A program made the translations under genes and the position numbers. Shown piece by piece: positions 33,501 to 47,190 of a DNA stretch of 64,000 nucleotides. The DNA comes from Camarhynchus parvulus. Lineage: Eukaryota > Chordata > Aves > Passeriformes > Thraupidae. The DNA is taken from assembly GCF_901933205.1 (NCBI RefSeq), contig NW_022148699.1:1-64000 (forward strand), written 5' to 3'. The notes below the pieces were generated by a model that did not search any database, had not been told where the DNA came from, and saw only the letters and a program-made list of their open reading frames with translations. Within the stretch, counting starts at the first letter, position 1. Every line of letters starts with the position of its first letter.

Positions 33501-36500
33501 CGGTCCTTGATGGCAGATTGTGGGACCCGTTGGCACTATCAAACCAGCCCGAGTTGGCACTGGTGCCAGCTTGGGTCTGGGAGGCATCCTCGCGTCACGC
33601 GGATTTTCAGGAGCCAGCCGGCCACTCCGGGCCTATGGCCCCCAAACATAAACAACGGGCCTTTCCCTCTGAAACAAAAAGTCACCAGCCCCGGTCCTTG
33701 ATGGCAGATTGTGGGACTCCGTTGGCACTATCAAACCAGCCCGAGTTGGCACTGGTGCCAGCTTGGGTCTGGGAGGCATCCTGCGTATCGTGGATTTTCA
33801 GGAGCCAGCCGGCCACTCCGGGCCTATGGCCCCCAAACATAAACAACGGGCCTTTCCCTCTGAAACAAAAGTCACCAGCCCCGGTCCTTGATGGCAGATT
33901 GTGGGACTCCGTTGGCACTATCAAACCAGCCCGAGTTGGCACTGGTGCCAGCTTGGGTCTGGGAGGCATCCTGCGTATCGGATTTTCAGGAGCCAGCCGG
34001 CCACTCCGGCCTATGGCCCCAAACATAAACAACGGGCCTTTCCCTCTGAAACAAAAGTCACCAGCCCCGGTCCTTGATGGCAGATTGTGGGACTCGTTGG
34101 CACTATCAAACCAGCCCGAGTTGGCACTGGTGCCAGCTTGGGTCTGGGAGGCATCCTGCGTATCGTGGATTTTCAGGAGCCAGCCGGCCACTCCGGCCTA
34201 TGGGGCCCAAACATAAACAACGGGCCTTTCCCTCTGAAACAAAAGTCACCAGCCCCGGTCCTTGATGGCAGATTGTGGGACTCCGTTGGCACTATCAAAC
34301 CAGCCCGAAGTTGGCACTGGTGCCAGCTTGGGTCTGGGAGGCATCCTGTGTAGCCGCGGATTTTCAGGAGCCAGCCGGCCACTCGGGCCTATGGCCCCCA
34401 AACATAAACAACGGGCCTTTCCCTCTGAAACAAAAGTCACCAGCCCCGGCCTTGATGGCAGATTGTGGGACTCCGTTGGCACTATCAAACCAGCCCGAGT
34501 TGGCACTGGTGCCAGCTTGGGTCTGGGAGGCATCCTGCGTATCGCGGATTTTCAGGAGCCAGCCGGCCACTCGGGCCTATGGCCCCCAAACATAAACAAC
34601 GGGCCTTTCCCTCTGAAACAAAAGTCACCAGCCCCGGTCCTTGATGGCAGATTGTGGGACTCCGTTGGCACTATCAAACCAGCCCGAGTTGGCACTGGTG
34701 CCAGCTTGGGTCTGGGAGGCATCCCGCGTATCGCGGATTTTCAGGAGCCAGCGGGCACCTCGGGCCTATGGCCCCCAAACATAAACAACGGGCCTTTCCC
34801 TCTGAAACAAAAGTCACCAGCCCCGGTCCTTGATGGCAGATTGTGGGACTCTGCTGGCACTATCAAACCAGCCCGAGTTGGCACTGGTGCCAGCTTGGGT
34901 CTGGGAGGCATCCTGCGTATCGCGGATTTTCAGGAGCCAGCCGGCCACTCCGGCCTATGGCCCCCAAACATAAACAACGGGCCTTTCCCTCTGAAACAAA
35001 AGTCACCAGCCCCGGGCCTTGATGGCAGATTGTGGGACTCCGTTGGCACTATCAAACCAGCCCGAGTTGGCACTGGTGCCAGCTTGGGTCTGGGAGGCAT
35101 CCTGCGTATCGCGGATTTTCAGGAGCCAGCCCGGCCACTCGGGCCTATGGCCCCAAACATAAACAACGGGCCTTTCCCTCTGAAACAAAAGTCACCAGCC
35201 CCGGTCCTTGATGGCAGATTGTGGGACTCCGTTGGCACTATCAAACCAGCCCGAAGTTGGCACTGGTGCCAGCTTGGGTCTGGGAGGCATCCGCGTATCG
35301 TGATTTTCAGGAGCCAGCCGGCCACTCCGGCCTATGGCCCCCAAACATAAACAACGGGCCTTTCCCTCTGAAACAAAAGTCACCAGCCCCGGTCCTTGAT
35401 GGCAGATTGTGGGACTGCGTGGCACTATCAAACCAGCCCGAATTGGCACTGGTGCCAGCTTGGGTCTGGGAGGCATCCTGCGCACGCGATTTTCAGGAGC
35501 CAGCCGGCAACTCCGGCCTATGGCCCCAAACATAAACAACGGGCCTTTCCCTCTGAAACAAAAGTCACCAGCCCCGGTCCTTGATGGCAGATTGTGGGAC
35601 TCTGTTGGCACTATCAAACCAGCCCGAAGTTGGCACTGGTGCCAGCTTGGGTCTGGGAGGCATCCTGCGTGATCGCGGATTTTCAGGAGCCAGCCGCCAC
35701 CCGGCCTATGGCCCCCAAACATAAACAACGGGCCTTTCCCTCTGAAACAAAAAGTCACCAGCCCCGGCCTTGATGGCAGATTGTGGGACTCGCTTGGCAC
35801 TATCAAACCAGCCCGAGTTGGCACTGGTGCCAGCTTGGGTCTGGGAGGCATCCTGCGTATCGCGGATTTTCAGGAGCCAGCCGGCCACTCGGGCCTATGG
35901 CCCCCAAACATAAACAACGGGCCTTTCCCTCTGAAACAAAACTCACCAGCCCCGGTCCTTGATGGCAGATTGTGGGACTCCGTTGGCACTATCAAACCAG
36001 CCCGAGTTGGCACTGGTGCCAGCTTGGGTCTGGGAGGCATCCTGCGTATCGCGGATTTTCAGGAGCCAGCCGCCACCGGCCTATGGCCCCCCAAACATAA
36101 ACAACGGGCCTTTTCCTCTGAAACAAAAAGTCACCAGCCCCGGTCCTTGATGGCAGATTGTGGGACTCGCTGGCACTATCAAACCAGCCCGAGTTGGCAC
36201 TGGTGCCAGCTTGGGTCTGGGAGGCATCCTGCGTATCGCGGATTTTCAGGAGCCAGCCGGCCACCCGGCCTATGGCCCCAAACATAAACAACGGGCCTTT
36301 CCCTCTGAAACAAAAGTCACCAGCCCCGGTCCTTGATGGCAGATTGTGGGACTCCGTTGGCACTATCAAACCAGCCCGAGTTGGCACTGGTGCCAGCTTG
36401 GGTCTGGGAGGCATCCCTGCGTATCGCGGATTTTCAGGAGCCAGCCGCCACCCGGGCCTATGGCCCCCAAACATAAACAACGGGCCTTTCCCTCTGAAAC

Positions 36501-39500
36501 AAAAGTCACCAGCCCCGTCCTTGATGGCAGATTGTGGGACTCGTTGGCACTATCAAACCAGCCCGAGTTGGCACTGGTGCCAGCTTGGGTCTGGGAGGCA
36601 TCCTGCGTATCGCGGATTTTCAGGAGCCAGCCGCCACTCCGGCCTATGGCCCCCAAACATAAACAACGGGCCTTTCCCTCTGAAACAAAAGTCACCAGCC
36701 CCGGTCCTTGATGGCAGATTGTGGGACCTCGTTGGCACTATCAAACCAGCCCGAGTTGGCACTGGTGCCAGCTTGGGTCTGGGAGGCATCCTGCGTAACG
36801 CGATTTTCAGGAGCCAGCCGCCACCTCCGGCCTATGGCCCCCAAACATAAACAACGGGCCTTTTCCCTCTGAAACAAAAGTCACCAGCCCCGGTCCTTGA
36901 TGGCAGATTGTGGGACTCCGTTGGCACTATCAAACCAGCCCGAGTTGGCACTGGTGCCAGCTTGGGTCTGGGAGGCATCCCGTGCGATCGCGGATTTTCA
37001 GGAGCCAGCCGCCACTCCGGCCTATGGCCCCCAAACATAAACAACGGGCCTTTCCCTCTGAAACAAAAAGTCACCAGCCCCGGTCCTTGATGGCAGATTG
37101 TGGGACTCCGTTGGCACTATCAAACCAGCCCGAGTTGGCACTGGTGCCAGCTTGGGTCTGGGAGGCATCCTGCGTATCGCGGATTTTCAGGAGCCAGCCG
37201 GCCACCGGGCCTATGGCCCCCAAACATAAACAACGGGCCTTTCCCTCTGAAACAAAAGTCACCAGCCCCGGTCCTTGATGGCAGATTGTGGGACTCCGTT
37301 GGCACTATCAAACCAGCCCGAGTTGGCACTGGTGCCAGCTTGGGTCTGGGAGGCATCCTGCGTATCGCGGATTTTCAGGAGCCAGCCGGCCACCCGGCCT
37401 ATGGCCCCCAAACATAAACAACGGGCCTTTCCCTCTGAAACAAAAGTCACCAGCCCCGGTCCTTGATGGCAGATTGTGGGACTCCGTTGGCACTATCAAA
37501 CCAGCCCGAGTTGGCACTGGTGCCAGCTTGGGTCTGGGAGGCATCCCGCTATCGCTGGATTTTCAGGAGCCAGCGGCCACTCCGGCCTATGGCCCCCAAA
37601 CATAAACAACGGGCCTTTCCTCTGAAACAAAAAGTCACCAGCCCCGGGTCCTTGATGGCAGATTGTGGGACTCCGTTGGCACTATCAAACCAGCCCGAGT
37701 TGGCACTGGTGCCAGCTTGGGTCTGGGAGGCATCCCTGCGATCGCGGATTTTCAGGAGCCAGCCGCCACTCCGGCCTATGGCCCCCAAACATAAACAACG
37801 GGCCTTTCCCTCTGAAACAAAAGTCACCAGCCCCGGTCCTTGATGGCAGATTGTGGGACTCTGCTGGCACTATCAAACCAGCCCGAGTTGGCACTGGTGC
37901 CAGCTTGGGTCTGGGAGGCATCCTGCGATCGCGGGATTTTCAGGAGCCAGCCGGCCACTCCGGCCTATGGCCCCCAAACATAAACAACGGGCCTTTCCCT
38001 CTGAAACAAAAGTCACCAGCCCCGGTCCTTGATGGCAGATTGTGGGACTCCGCGTTGGCACTATCAAACCAGCCCGAAGTTGGCACTGGTGCCAGCTTGG
38101 GTCTGGGAGGCATCCTGCGTATCGCGGATTTTCAGGAGCCAGCCGGCCACCCGGCCTATGGCCCCCAAACATAAACAACGGGCCTTTCCCTCTGAAACAA
38201 AAGTCACCAGCCCCGGTCCTTGATGGCAGATTGTGGGACTCCGTTGGCACTATCAAACCAGCCCGAGTTGGCACTGGTGCCAGCTTGGGTCTGGGAGGCA
38301 TCCCGCGATCGTGGATTTTCAGGAGCCAGCCGGGCCACCCGGGCCTATGGCCCCCAAACATAAACAACGGGCCTTTCCCTCTGAAACAAAAGTCACCAGC
38401 CCCGGTCCTTGATGGCAGATTGTGGGACTCCGTTGGCACTATCAAACCAGCCCGAGTTGGCACTGGTGCCAGCTTGGGTCTGGGAGGCATCCTGCGTATC
38501 GCGGATTTTCAGGAGCCAGCCGGGCCACCCGGCCTATGGCCCCCAAACATAAACAACGGGCCTTTCCCTCTGAAACAAAAGTCACCAGCCCCGGTCCTTG
38601 ATGGCAGATTGTGGGACTCCGTTGGCACTATCAAACCAGCCCGAGTTGGCACTGGTGCCAGCTTGGGTCTGGGAGGCATCCTGGCGTATCGCGGATTTTC
38701 AGGAGCCAGCCGCCACTCGGGGCCTATGGCCCCCAAACATAAACAACGGGCCTTTCCCTCTGAAACAAAAGTCACCAGCCCCGGTCCTTGATGGCAGATT
38801 GTGGGACTCGCTGGCACTATCAAACCAGCCCGAGTTGGCACTGGTGCCAGCTTGGGTCTGGGAGGCATCCTGCGTATCGCGGATTTTCAGGAGCCAGCCG
38901 GCCACTCCGGGCCTATGGCCCCCAAACATAAACAACGGGCCTTTCCCTCTGAAACAAAAGTCACCAGCCCCGGTCCTTGATGGCAGATTGTGGGACTCCG
39001 TTGGCACTATCAAACCAGCCCGAGTTGGCACTGGTGCCAGCTTGGGTCTGGGAGGCATCCTGCGTATCGTGGATTTTCAGGAGCCAGCCGGCCACTCCGG
39101 CCTATGGCCCCCAAACTTAAACAACGGGCCTTTCCCTCTGAAACCAAAGTCACCAGCCCCGGTCCTTGATGGCAGATTGTGGGACTCCGTTGGCACTATC
39201 AAACCAGCCCGAGTTGGCACTGGTGCCAGCTTGGGTCTGGGAGGCATCCTGCGCGATCGCGGATTTTCAGGAGCCAGCCGGCCACCCCGGCCTATGGCCC
39301 CCAAACATAAACAACGGGCCTTCCCCTCTGAAACAAAAGTCACCAGCCCCGGTCCTTGATGGCAGATTGTGGGACTCCGTTGGCACTATCAAACCAGCCC
39401 GAGTTGGCACTGGTGCCAGCTTGGGTCTGGGAGGCATCCGCATGATCGCGGATTTTCAGGAGCCAGCCGGCCACCCGGCCTATGGCCCCCAAACATAAAC

Positions 39501-42500
39501 AACGGGCCTTTTCCCTCTGAAACAAAAGTCACCAGCCCCGGTCCTTGATGGCAGATTGTGGGACTCGTTGGCACTATCAAACCAGCCCGAGTTGGCACTG
39601 GTGCCAGCTTGGGTCTGGGAGGCATCCCGTGTATCGCCGGATTTTCAGGAGCCAGCCGGCCACTCGGCCTATGGCCCCAAACATAAACAACGGGCCTTTC
39701 CCTCTGAAACAAAAGTCACCAGCCCCGGTCCTTGATGGCAGATTGTGGGACTCCGTTGGCACTATCAAACCAGCCCGAAGTTGGCACTGGTGCCAGCTTG
39801 GGTCTGGGAGGCATCCCTGCGTATCGCGGATTTTCAGGAGCCAGCCGGCCACCGGGCCTATGGCCCCCAAACATAAACAACGGGCCTTTCCCTCTGAAAC
39901 AAAAGTCACCAGCCCCGGTCCTTGATGGCAGATTGTGGGACTCCGTTGGCACTATCAAACCAGCCCGAGTTGGCACTGGTGCCAGCTTGGGTCTGGGAGG
40001 CATCCTGCGTAGCGGATTTTCAGGAGCCAGCCGCCACTCCGGGCCTATGGCCCCAAACATAAACAACGGGCCTTTCCCTCTGAAACAAAAAGTCACCAGC
40101 CCCGGTCCTTGATGGCAGATTGTGGGACCTCGTTGGCACTATCAAACCAGCCCGAGTTGGCACTGGTGCCAGCTTGGGTCTGGGAGGCATCCTGCGTATC
40201 GCTGGATTTTCAGGAGCCAGCCGCCACCTCGGGCCTATGGCCCCCAAACATAAACAACGGGCCTTTCCCTCTGAAACAAAAGTCACCAGCCCCGGTCCTT
40301 GATGGCAGATTGTGGGACTCCGTTGGCACTATCAAACCAGCCCGAGTTGGCACTGGTGCCAGCTTGGGTCTGGGGAGGCATCCCGGCGTACGCGGATTTT
40401 CAGGAGCCAGCCGGCCACCCGGGCCTATGGCCCCCAAACATAAACAACGGGCCTTTCCCTCTGAAACAAAAGTCACCAGCCCCGGTCCTTGATGGCAGAT
40501 TGTGGGACTCCGTTGGCACTATCAAACCAGCCCGAGTTGGCACTGGTGCCAGCTTGGGTCTGGGAGGCATCCTGCGTATCGCGGATTTTCAGGAGCCAGC
40601 CGGCCACTCCGGCCTATGGCCCCAAACATAAACAACGGGCCTTTTCCCTCTGAAACAAAAGTCACCAGCCCCGGCCTTGATGGCAGATTGTGGGACTCCG
40701 TTGGCACTATCAAACCAGCCCGAGTTGGCACTGGTGCCAGCTTGGGTCTGGGAGGCATCCTGCGTATCGCGGATTTTCAGGAGCCAGCCGGCCACCCGGG
40801 CCTATGGCCCCCAAACATAAACAACGGGCCTTTCCCTCTGAAACAAAAGTCACCAGCCCCGGTCCTTGATGGCAGATTGTGGGACTCCGTTGGCACTATC
40901 AAACCAGCCCGAGTTGGCACTGGTGCCAGCTTGGGTCTGGGAGGCATCCCGCGCATCGCTGGATTTTCAGGAGCCAGCCGGCCACTCCGGCCTATGGCCC
41001 CCAAACATAAACAACGGGCCTTTCCCTCTGAAACAAAAGTCACCAGCCCCGGTCCTTGATGGCAGATTGTGGGACTCTGCTGGCACTATCAAACCAGCCC
41101 GAAGTTGGCACTGGTGCCAGCTTGGGTCTGGGAGGCATCCTGCGCATCGCGGATTTTCAGGAGCCAGCGGGCCACTCCGGGCCTATGGCCCCCAAACATA
41201 AACAACGGGCCTTTCCCTCTGAAACAAAAAGTCACCAGCCCCCGTCCTTGATGGCAGATTGTGGGACTCGGCTGGCACTATCAAACCAGCCCGAAGTTGG
41301 CACTGGTGCCAGCTTGGGTCTGGGAGGCATCCTGCGTATCGCGGATTTTCAGGAGCCAGCCGCCACTCCGGCCTATGGCCCCCAAACATAAACAACGGGC
41401 CTTTCCCTCTGAAACAAAAGTCACCAGCCCCGGTCCTTGATGGCAGATTGTGGGACTCCGTTGGCACTATCAAACCAGCCCGAGTTGGCACTGGTGCCAG
41501 CTTGGGTCTGGGAGGCATCCTGCGTATCGCGGATTTTCAGGAGCCAGCCGCCACTCCCGGCCTATGGCCCCCAAACATAAACAACGGGCCTTTCCCTCTG
41601 AAACAAAAGTCACCAGCCCCGGTCCTTGATGGCAGATTGTGGGACCTGTTGGCACTATCAAACCAGCCCGAGTTGGCACTGGTGCCAGCTTGGGTCTGGG
41701 AGGCATCCCGGTATCGGTGGATTTTCAGGAGCCAGCCGGCCACCCGGCCTATGGCCCCCAAACATAAACAACGGGCCTTTCCCTCTGAAACAAAAGTCAC
41801 CAGCCCCGGTCCTTGATGGCAGATTGTGGGACTCCGTTGGCACTATCAAACCAGCCCGAGTTGGCACTGGTGCCAGCTTGGGTCTGGGAGGCATCCTGCG
41901 TATCGCGGATTTTCAGGAGCCAGCCGGCCACTCCCGGCCTATGGCCCCCAAACATAAACAACGGGCCTTTCCCTCTGAAACAAAAGTCACCAGCCCCGGT
42001 CCTTGATGGCAGATTGTGGGACTCCGTTGGCACTATCAAACCAGCCCGAGTTGGCACTGGTGCCAGCTTGGGTCTGGGAGGCATCCCGGCGTATCGCTGG
42101 ATTTTCAGGAGCCAGCCGGCCACTCCCGGCCTATGGCCCCCAAACATAAACAACGGGCCTTTCCCTCTGAAAACAAAAGTCACCAGCCCCGGTCCTTGAT
42201 GGCAGATTGTGGGACTCCGTTGGCACTATCAAACCAGCCCGAGTTGGCACTGGTGCCAGCTTGGGTCTGGGAGGCATCCTGCGTATCGCGGATTTTCAGG
42301 AGCCAGCCGGCCACTCCGGCCTATGGCCCCCAAACATAAACAACGGGCCTTTCCCTCTGAAACAAAAGTCACCAGCCCCGGTCCTTGATGGCAGATTGTG
42401 GGACTCCGTTGGCACTATCAAACCAGCCCGAGTTGGCACTGGTGCCAGCTTGGGTCTGGGAGGCATCCCTGCGTATCGCGGATTTTCAGGAGCCAGCCGC

Positions 42501-45500
42501 CACTCCGGCCTATGGCCCCCAAACATAAACAACGGGCCTTTCCCTCTGAAACAAAAGTCACCAGCCCCGGTCCTTGATGGCAGATTGTGGGACTCGTTGG
42601 CACTATCAAACCAGCCCGAGTTGGCACTGGTGCCAGCTTGGGTCTGGGAGGCATCCTGCGTATCGCGGATTTTCAGGAGCCAGCCGGCCACTCCGGCCTA
42701 TGGCCCCCAAACATAAACAACGGGCCTTTCCCTCTGAAACAAAAGTCACCAGCCCCGGTCCTTGATGGCAGATTGTGGGACTCCGTTGGCACTATCAAAC
42801 CAGCCCGAGTTGGCACTGGTGCCAGCTTGGGTCTGGGAGGCATCCCGCGTATCGCTGGATTTTCAGGAGCCAGCCGGCCACCCGGGCCTATGGCCCCCAA
42901 ACATAAACAACGGGCCTTTCCCTCTGAAACAAAAGTCACCAGCCCCGGTCCTTGATGGCAGATTGTGGGACTCCGTTGGCACTATCAAACCAGCCCGAGT
43001 TGGCACTGGTGCCAGCTTGGGTCTGGGAGGCATCCTGCGATCGCTGGATTTTCAGGAGCCAGCCGCCACTCCGGGCCTATGGCCCCCAAACATAAACAAC
43101 GGGCCTTTCCCTCTGAAACAAAAGTCACCAGCCCCGGTCCTTGATGGCAGATTGTGGGACTCCGTTGGCACTATCAAACCAGCCCGAGTTGGCACTGGTG
43201 CCAGCTTGGGTCTGGGAGGCATCCTGCGTATCGCTGGATTTTCAGGAGCCAGCCGGCACCTCCGGCCTATGGCCCCCAAACATAAACAACGGGCCTTTCC
43301 CTCTGAAACAAAAGTCACCAGCCCCGGTCCTTGATGGCAGATTGTGGGACTCCGTTGGCACTATCAAACCAGCCCGGAGTTGGCACTGGTGCCAGCTTGG
43401 GTCTGGGAGGCATCCTGCGATCGCGGATTTTCAGGAGCCAGCCGGCCACCCCGGCCTATGGCCCCCAAACATAAACAACGGGCCTTTCCCTCTGAAACAA
43501 AAGTCACCAGCCCCGGTCCTTGATGGCAGATTGTGGGACTCCGTTGGCACTATCAAACCAGCCCGAGTTGGCACTGGTGCCAGCTTGGGTCTGGGAGGCA
43601 TCCTGCGTATCGCTGGATTTTCAGGAGCCAGCCGGCCACCGGGCCTATGGCCCCCAAACATAAACAACGGGCCTTTCCCTCTGAAACAAAACTCACCAGC
43701 CCCGGTCCTTGATGGCAGATTGTGGGACTCCGTTGGCACTATCAAACCAGCCCGAGTTGGCACTGGTGCCAGCTTGGGTCTGGGAGGCATCCCGCGTATC
43801 GTGGATTTTCAGGAGCCAGCCGGCCACCTCGGGCCCATGGCCCCCAAACATAAACAACGGGCCTTTCCCTCTGAAACAAAAGTCACCAGCCCCGGTCCTT
43901 GATGGCAGATTGTGGGACTCCGTTGGCACTATCAAACCAGCCCGAGTTGGCACTGGTGCCAGCTTGGGTCTGGGAGGCATCCTGCGATCGCGGATTTTCA
44001 GGAGCCAGCCGGCCACTCCGGGCCTATGGCCCCAAACATAAACAACGGGCCTTTCCCTCTGAAACAAAAGTCACCAGCCCCGGTCCTTGATGGCAGATTG
44101 TGGGACTCCGTTGGCACTATCAAACCAGCCCGAGTTGGCACTGGTGCCAGCTTGGGTCTGGGAGGCATCCCGCGTATCGCGGATTTTCAGGAGCCAGCCG
44201 GGCACCCGGGCCTATGGCCCCCAAACATAAACAACGGGCCTTTCCCTCTGAAACAAAAGTCACCAGCCCCGGTCCTTGATGGCAGATTGTGGGACTCCGT
44301 TGGCACTATCAAACCAGCCCGAGTTGGCACTGGTGCCAGCTTGGGTCTGGGAGGCATCCCGCGTATCGCGGATTTTCAGGAGCCAGCCGCGCCACTCCGG
44401 CCTATGGCCCCCAAACATAAACAACGGGCCTTTCCCTCTGAAAACAAAAGTCACCAGCCCCGGTCCTTGATGGCAGATTGTGGGACTCCGTTGGCACTAT
44501 CAAACCAGCCCGAGTTGGCACTGGTGCCAGCTTGGGTCTGGGAGGCATCCTGCCGTCGATCCGGATTTTCAGGAGCCAGCCGGCCACCCGGGCCTATGGC
44601 CCCCAAACATAAACAACGGGCCTTTCCCCTCTGAAACAAAAGTCACCAGCCCCGGTCCTTGATGGCAGATTGTGGGACTCGTTGGCACTATCAAACCAGC
44701 CCGAGTTGGCACTGGTGCCAGCTTGGGTCTGGGAGGCATCCTGCGTATCGCGGATTTTCAGGAGCCAGCCGGCCACCCGGCCTATGGCCCCCAAACATAA
44801 ACAACGGGCCTTTCCCTCTGAAACAAAAAGTCACCAGCCCCGGTCCTTGATGGCAGATTGTGGGACTCCGTTGGCACTATCAAACCAGCCCGAGTTGGCA
44901 CTGGTGCCAGCTTGGGTCTGGGAGGCATCCTGCGTATCGCGGATTTTCAGGAGCCAGCCGCCACCCGGGCCTATGGCCCCCAAACATAAACAACGGGCCT
45001 TTCCCTCTGAAACAAAAAGTCACCAGCCCCGGTCCTTGATGGCAGATTGTGGGACTCCGTTGGCACTATCAAACCAGCCCGAGTTGGCACTGGTGCCAGC
45101 TTGGGTCTGGGGAGGCATCCTGCGTATCGCGGATTTTCAGGAGCCAGCCGGCCACCTCCGGCCTATGGCCCCCAAACATAAACAACGGGCCTTTCCCTCT
45201 GAAACAAAAAGTCACCAGCCCCGGGTCCTTGATGGCAGATTGTGGGACTCCGTTGGCACTATCAAACCAGCCCGAGTTGGCACTGGTGCCAGCTTGGGTC
45301 TGGGAGGCATCCTGTGCATCGGATTTTCAGGAGCCAGCCGGCCACTCGGGCCTATGGCCCCCAAACATAAACAACGGGCCTTTCCCTCTGAAACAAAAGT
45401 CACCAGCCCCGGTCCTTGATGGCAGATTGTGGGACTCCGTTGGCACTATCAAACCAGCCCGAGTTGGCACTGGTGCCAGCTTGGGTCTGGGAGGCATCCT

Positions 45501-47190
45501 GCGTATCGCGGATTTTCAGGAGCCAGCGGCCACTCCGGCCTATGGCCCCCAAACATAACAACACGGCCTTTCCCTCTGAAACAAAAAGTCACCAGCCCCG
45601 GTCCTTGATGGCAGATTGTGGGACTCCGTTGGCACTATCAAACCAGCCCGAGTTGGCACTGGTGCCAGCTTGGGTCTGGGAGGCATCCCGCGATCGCGGA
45701 TTTTCAGGAGCCAGCCGGCCACTCCGGCCTATGGCCCCCAAACATAAACAACGGGCCTTTCCCTCTGAAACAAAAGTCACCAGCCCCGGTCCTTGATGGC
45801 AGATTGTGGGACTCCGTTGGCACTATCAAACCAGCCCGAGTTGGCACTGGTGCCAGCTTGGGTCTGGGAGGCATCCTGCGTATCGCGGATTTTCAGGAGC
45901 CAGCCGCCACCGGGCCTATGGCCCCCAAACATAAACAACGGGCCTTTCCCTCTGAAACAAAAGTCACCAGCCCCGGTCCTTGATGGCAGATTGTGGGACT
46001 CCGTTGGCACTATCAAACCAGCCCGAAGTTGGCACTGGTGCCAGCTTGGGTCTGGGAGGCATCCTGCGATCGTCGGATTTTCAGGAGCCAGCCGGGCCCC
46101 CGGGCCTATGGCCCCCAAACATAAACAACGGGCCTTTCCCTCTGAAACAAAAAGTCACCAGCCCCGGTCCTTGATGGCAGATTGTGGGACTCCGTTGGCA
46201 CTATCAAACCAGCCCGAGTTGGCACTGGTGCCAGCTTGGGTCTGGGAGGCATCCCGTGTATCGCGGGATTTTCAGGAGCCAGCGGCCACCCGGGCCTATG
46301 GCCCCCAAACATAAACAACGGGCCTTTCCCTCTGAAACAAAAGTCACCAGCCCCGTCCTTGATGGCAGATTGTGGGACTCTGTTGGCACTATCAAACCAG
46401 CCCGAGTTGGCACTGGTGCCAGCTTGGGTCTGGGAGGCATCCCGCGTGATCGCGGATTTTCAGGAGCCAGCCGGCCACCCGGCCTATGGCCCCCAAACAT
46501 AAACAACGGGCCTTTCCCTCTGAAACAAAAAGTCACCAGCCCCGGTCCTTGATGGCAGATTGTGGGACTCCGTTGGCACTATCAAACCAGCCCGAGTTGG
46601 CACTGGTGCCAGCTTGGGTCTGGGAGGCATCCTGGCGTATCGCGGATTTTCAGGAGCCAGCCGGCCCTCCGGCCTATGGCCCCCAAACATAAACAACGGG
46701 CCTTTCCCTCTGAAACAAAAGTCACCAGCCCCGGTCCTTGATGGCAGATTGTGGGACTCCGTTGGCACTATCAAACCAGCCCGAGTTGGCACTGGTGCCA
46801 GCTTGGGTCTGGGAGGCATCCCGTATCGCGGATTTTCAGGAGCCAGCCGGGCACCCGGCCTATGGCCCCCAAACATAAACAACGGGCCTTTCCCTCTGAA
46901 ACAAAAGTCACCAGCCCCCGTCCTTGATGGCAGATTGTGGGACTCCGTTGGCACTATCAAACCAGCCCGAGTTGGCACTGGTGCCAGCTTGGGTCTGGGA
47001 GGCATCCTGCGCTTATCGCGGATTTTCAGGAGCCAGCCGGCCACCCGGCCTATGGCCCCAAACATAAACAACGGGCCTTTCCCTCTGAAACAAAAGTCAC
47101 CAGCCCCGGTCCTTGATGGCAGATTGTGGGACTCCGTTGGCACTATCAAACCAGCCCGAGTTGGCACTGGTGCCAGCTTGGGTCTGGGAG
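33501..47190 (+). repeat. 190-bp satellite, subfamily C, most homogeneous part (about 72 monomers)
   Basis: Rare variants almost disappear and most copies read GCATCCTGCGTATCGCGG. Spacing is 186-190 bases (for example 40109/40299 and 43709/43899 are 190; 41626/41813 and 45793/45980 are 187). Remaining differences are mainly CCGGCC or CCGCC, CTCCGGG, CTCCGG or CCCGG, AGTT or AAGTT, and A4 or A5 before GTCACC. Such uniformity is expected of recently amplified copies. The long open frames here, such as 34,262-35,350, are repeat-derived. Confidence 0.94.

Noticed and set aside
34262..35350. Longest open frame, 362 codons, in the 190-bp array
   Set aside because: It consists of the monomer read in all three frames in succession (190 is not a multiple of three), has equally long counterparts on the opposite strand, and ends wherever the AACATAA word falls in frame. 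No coding signal is present.
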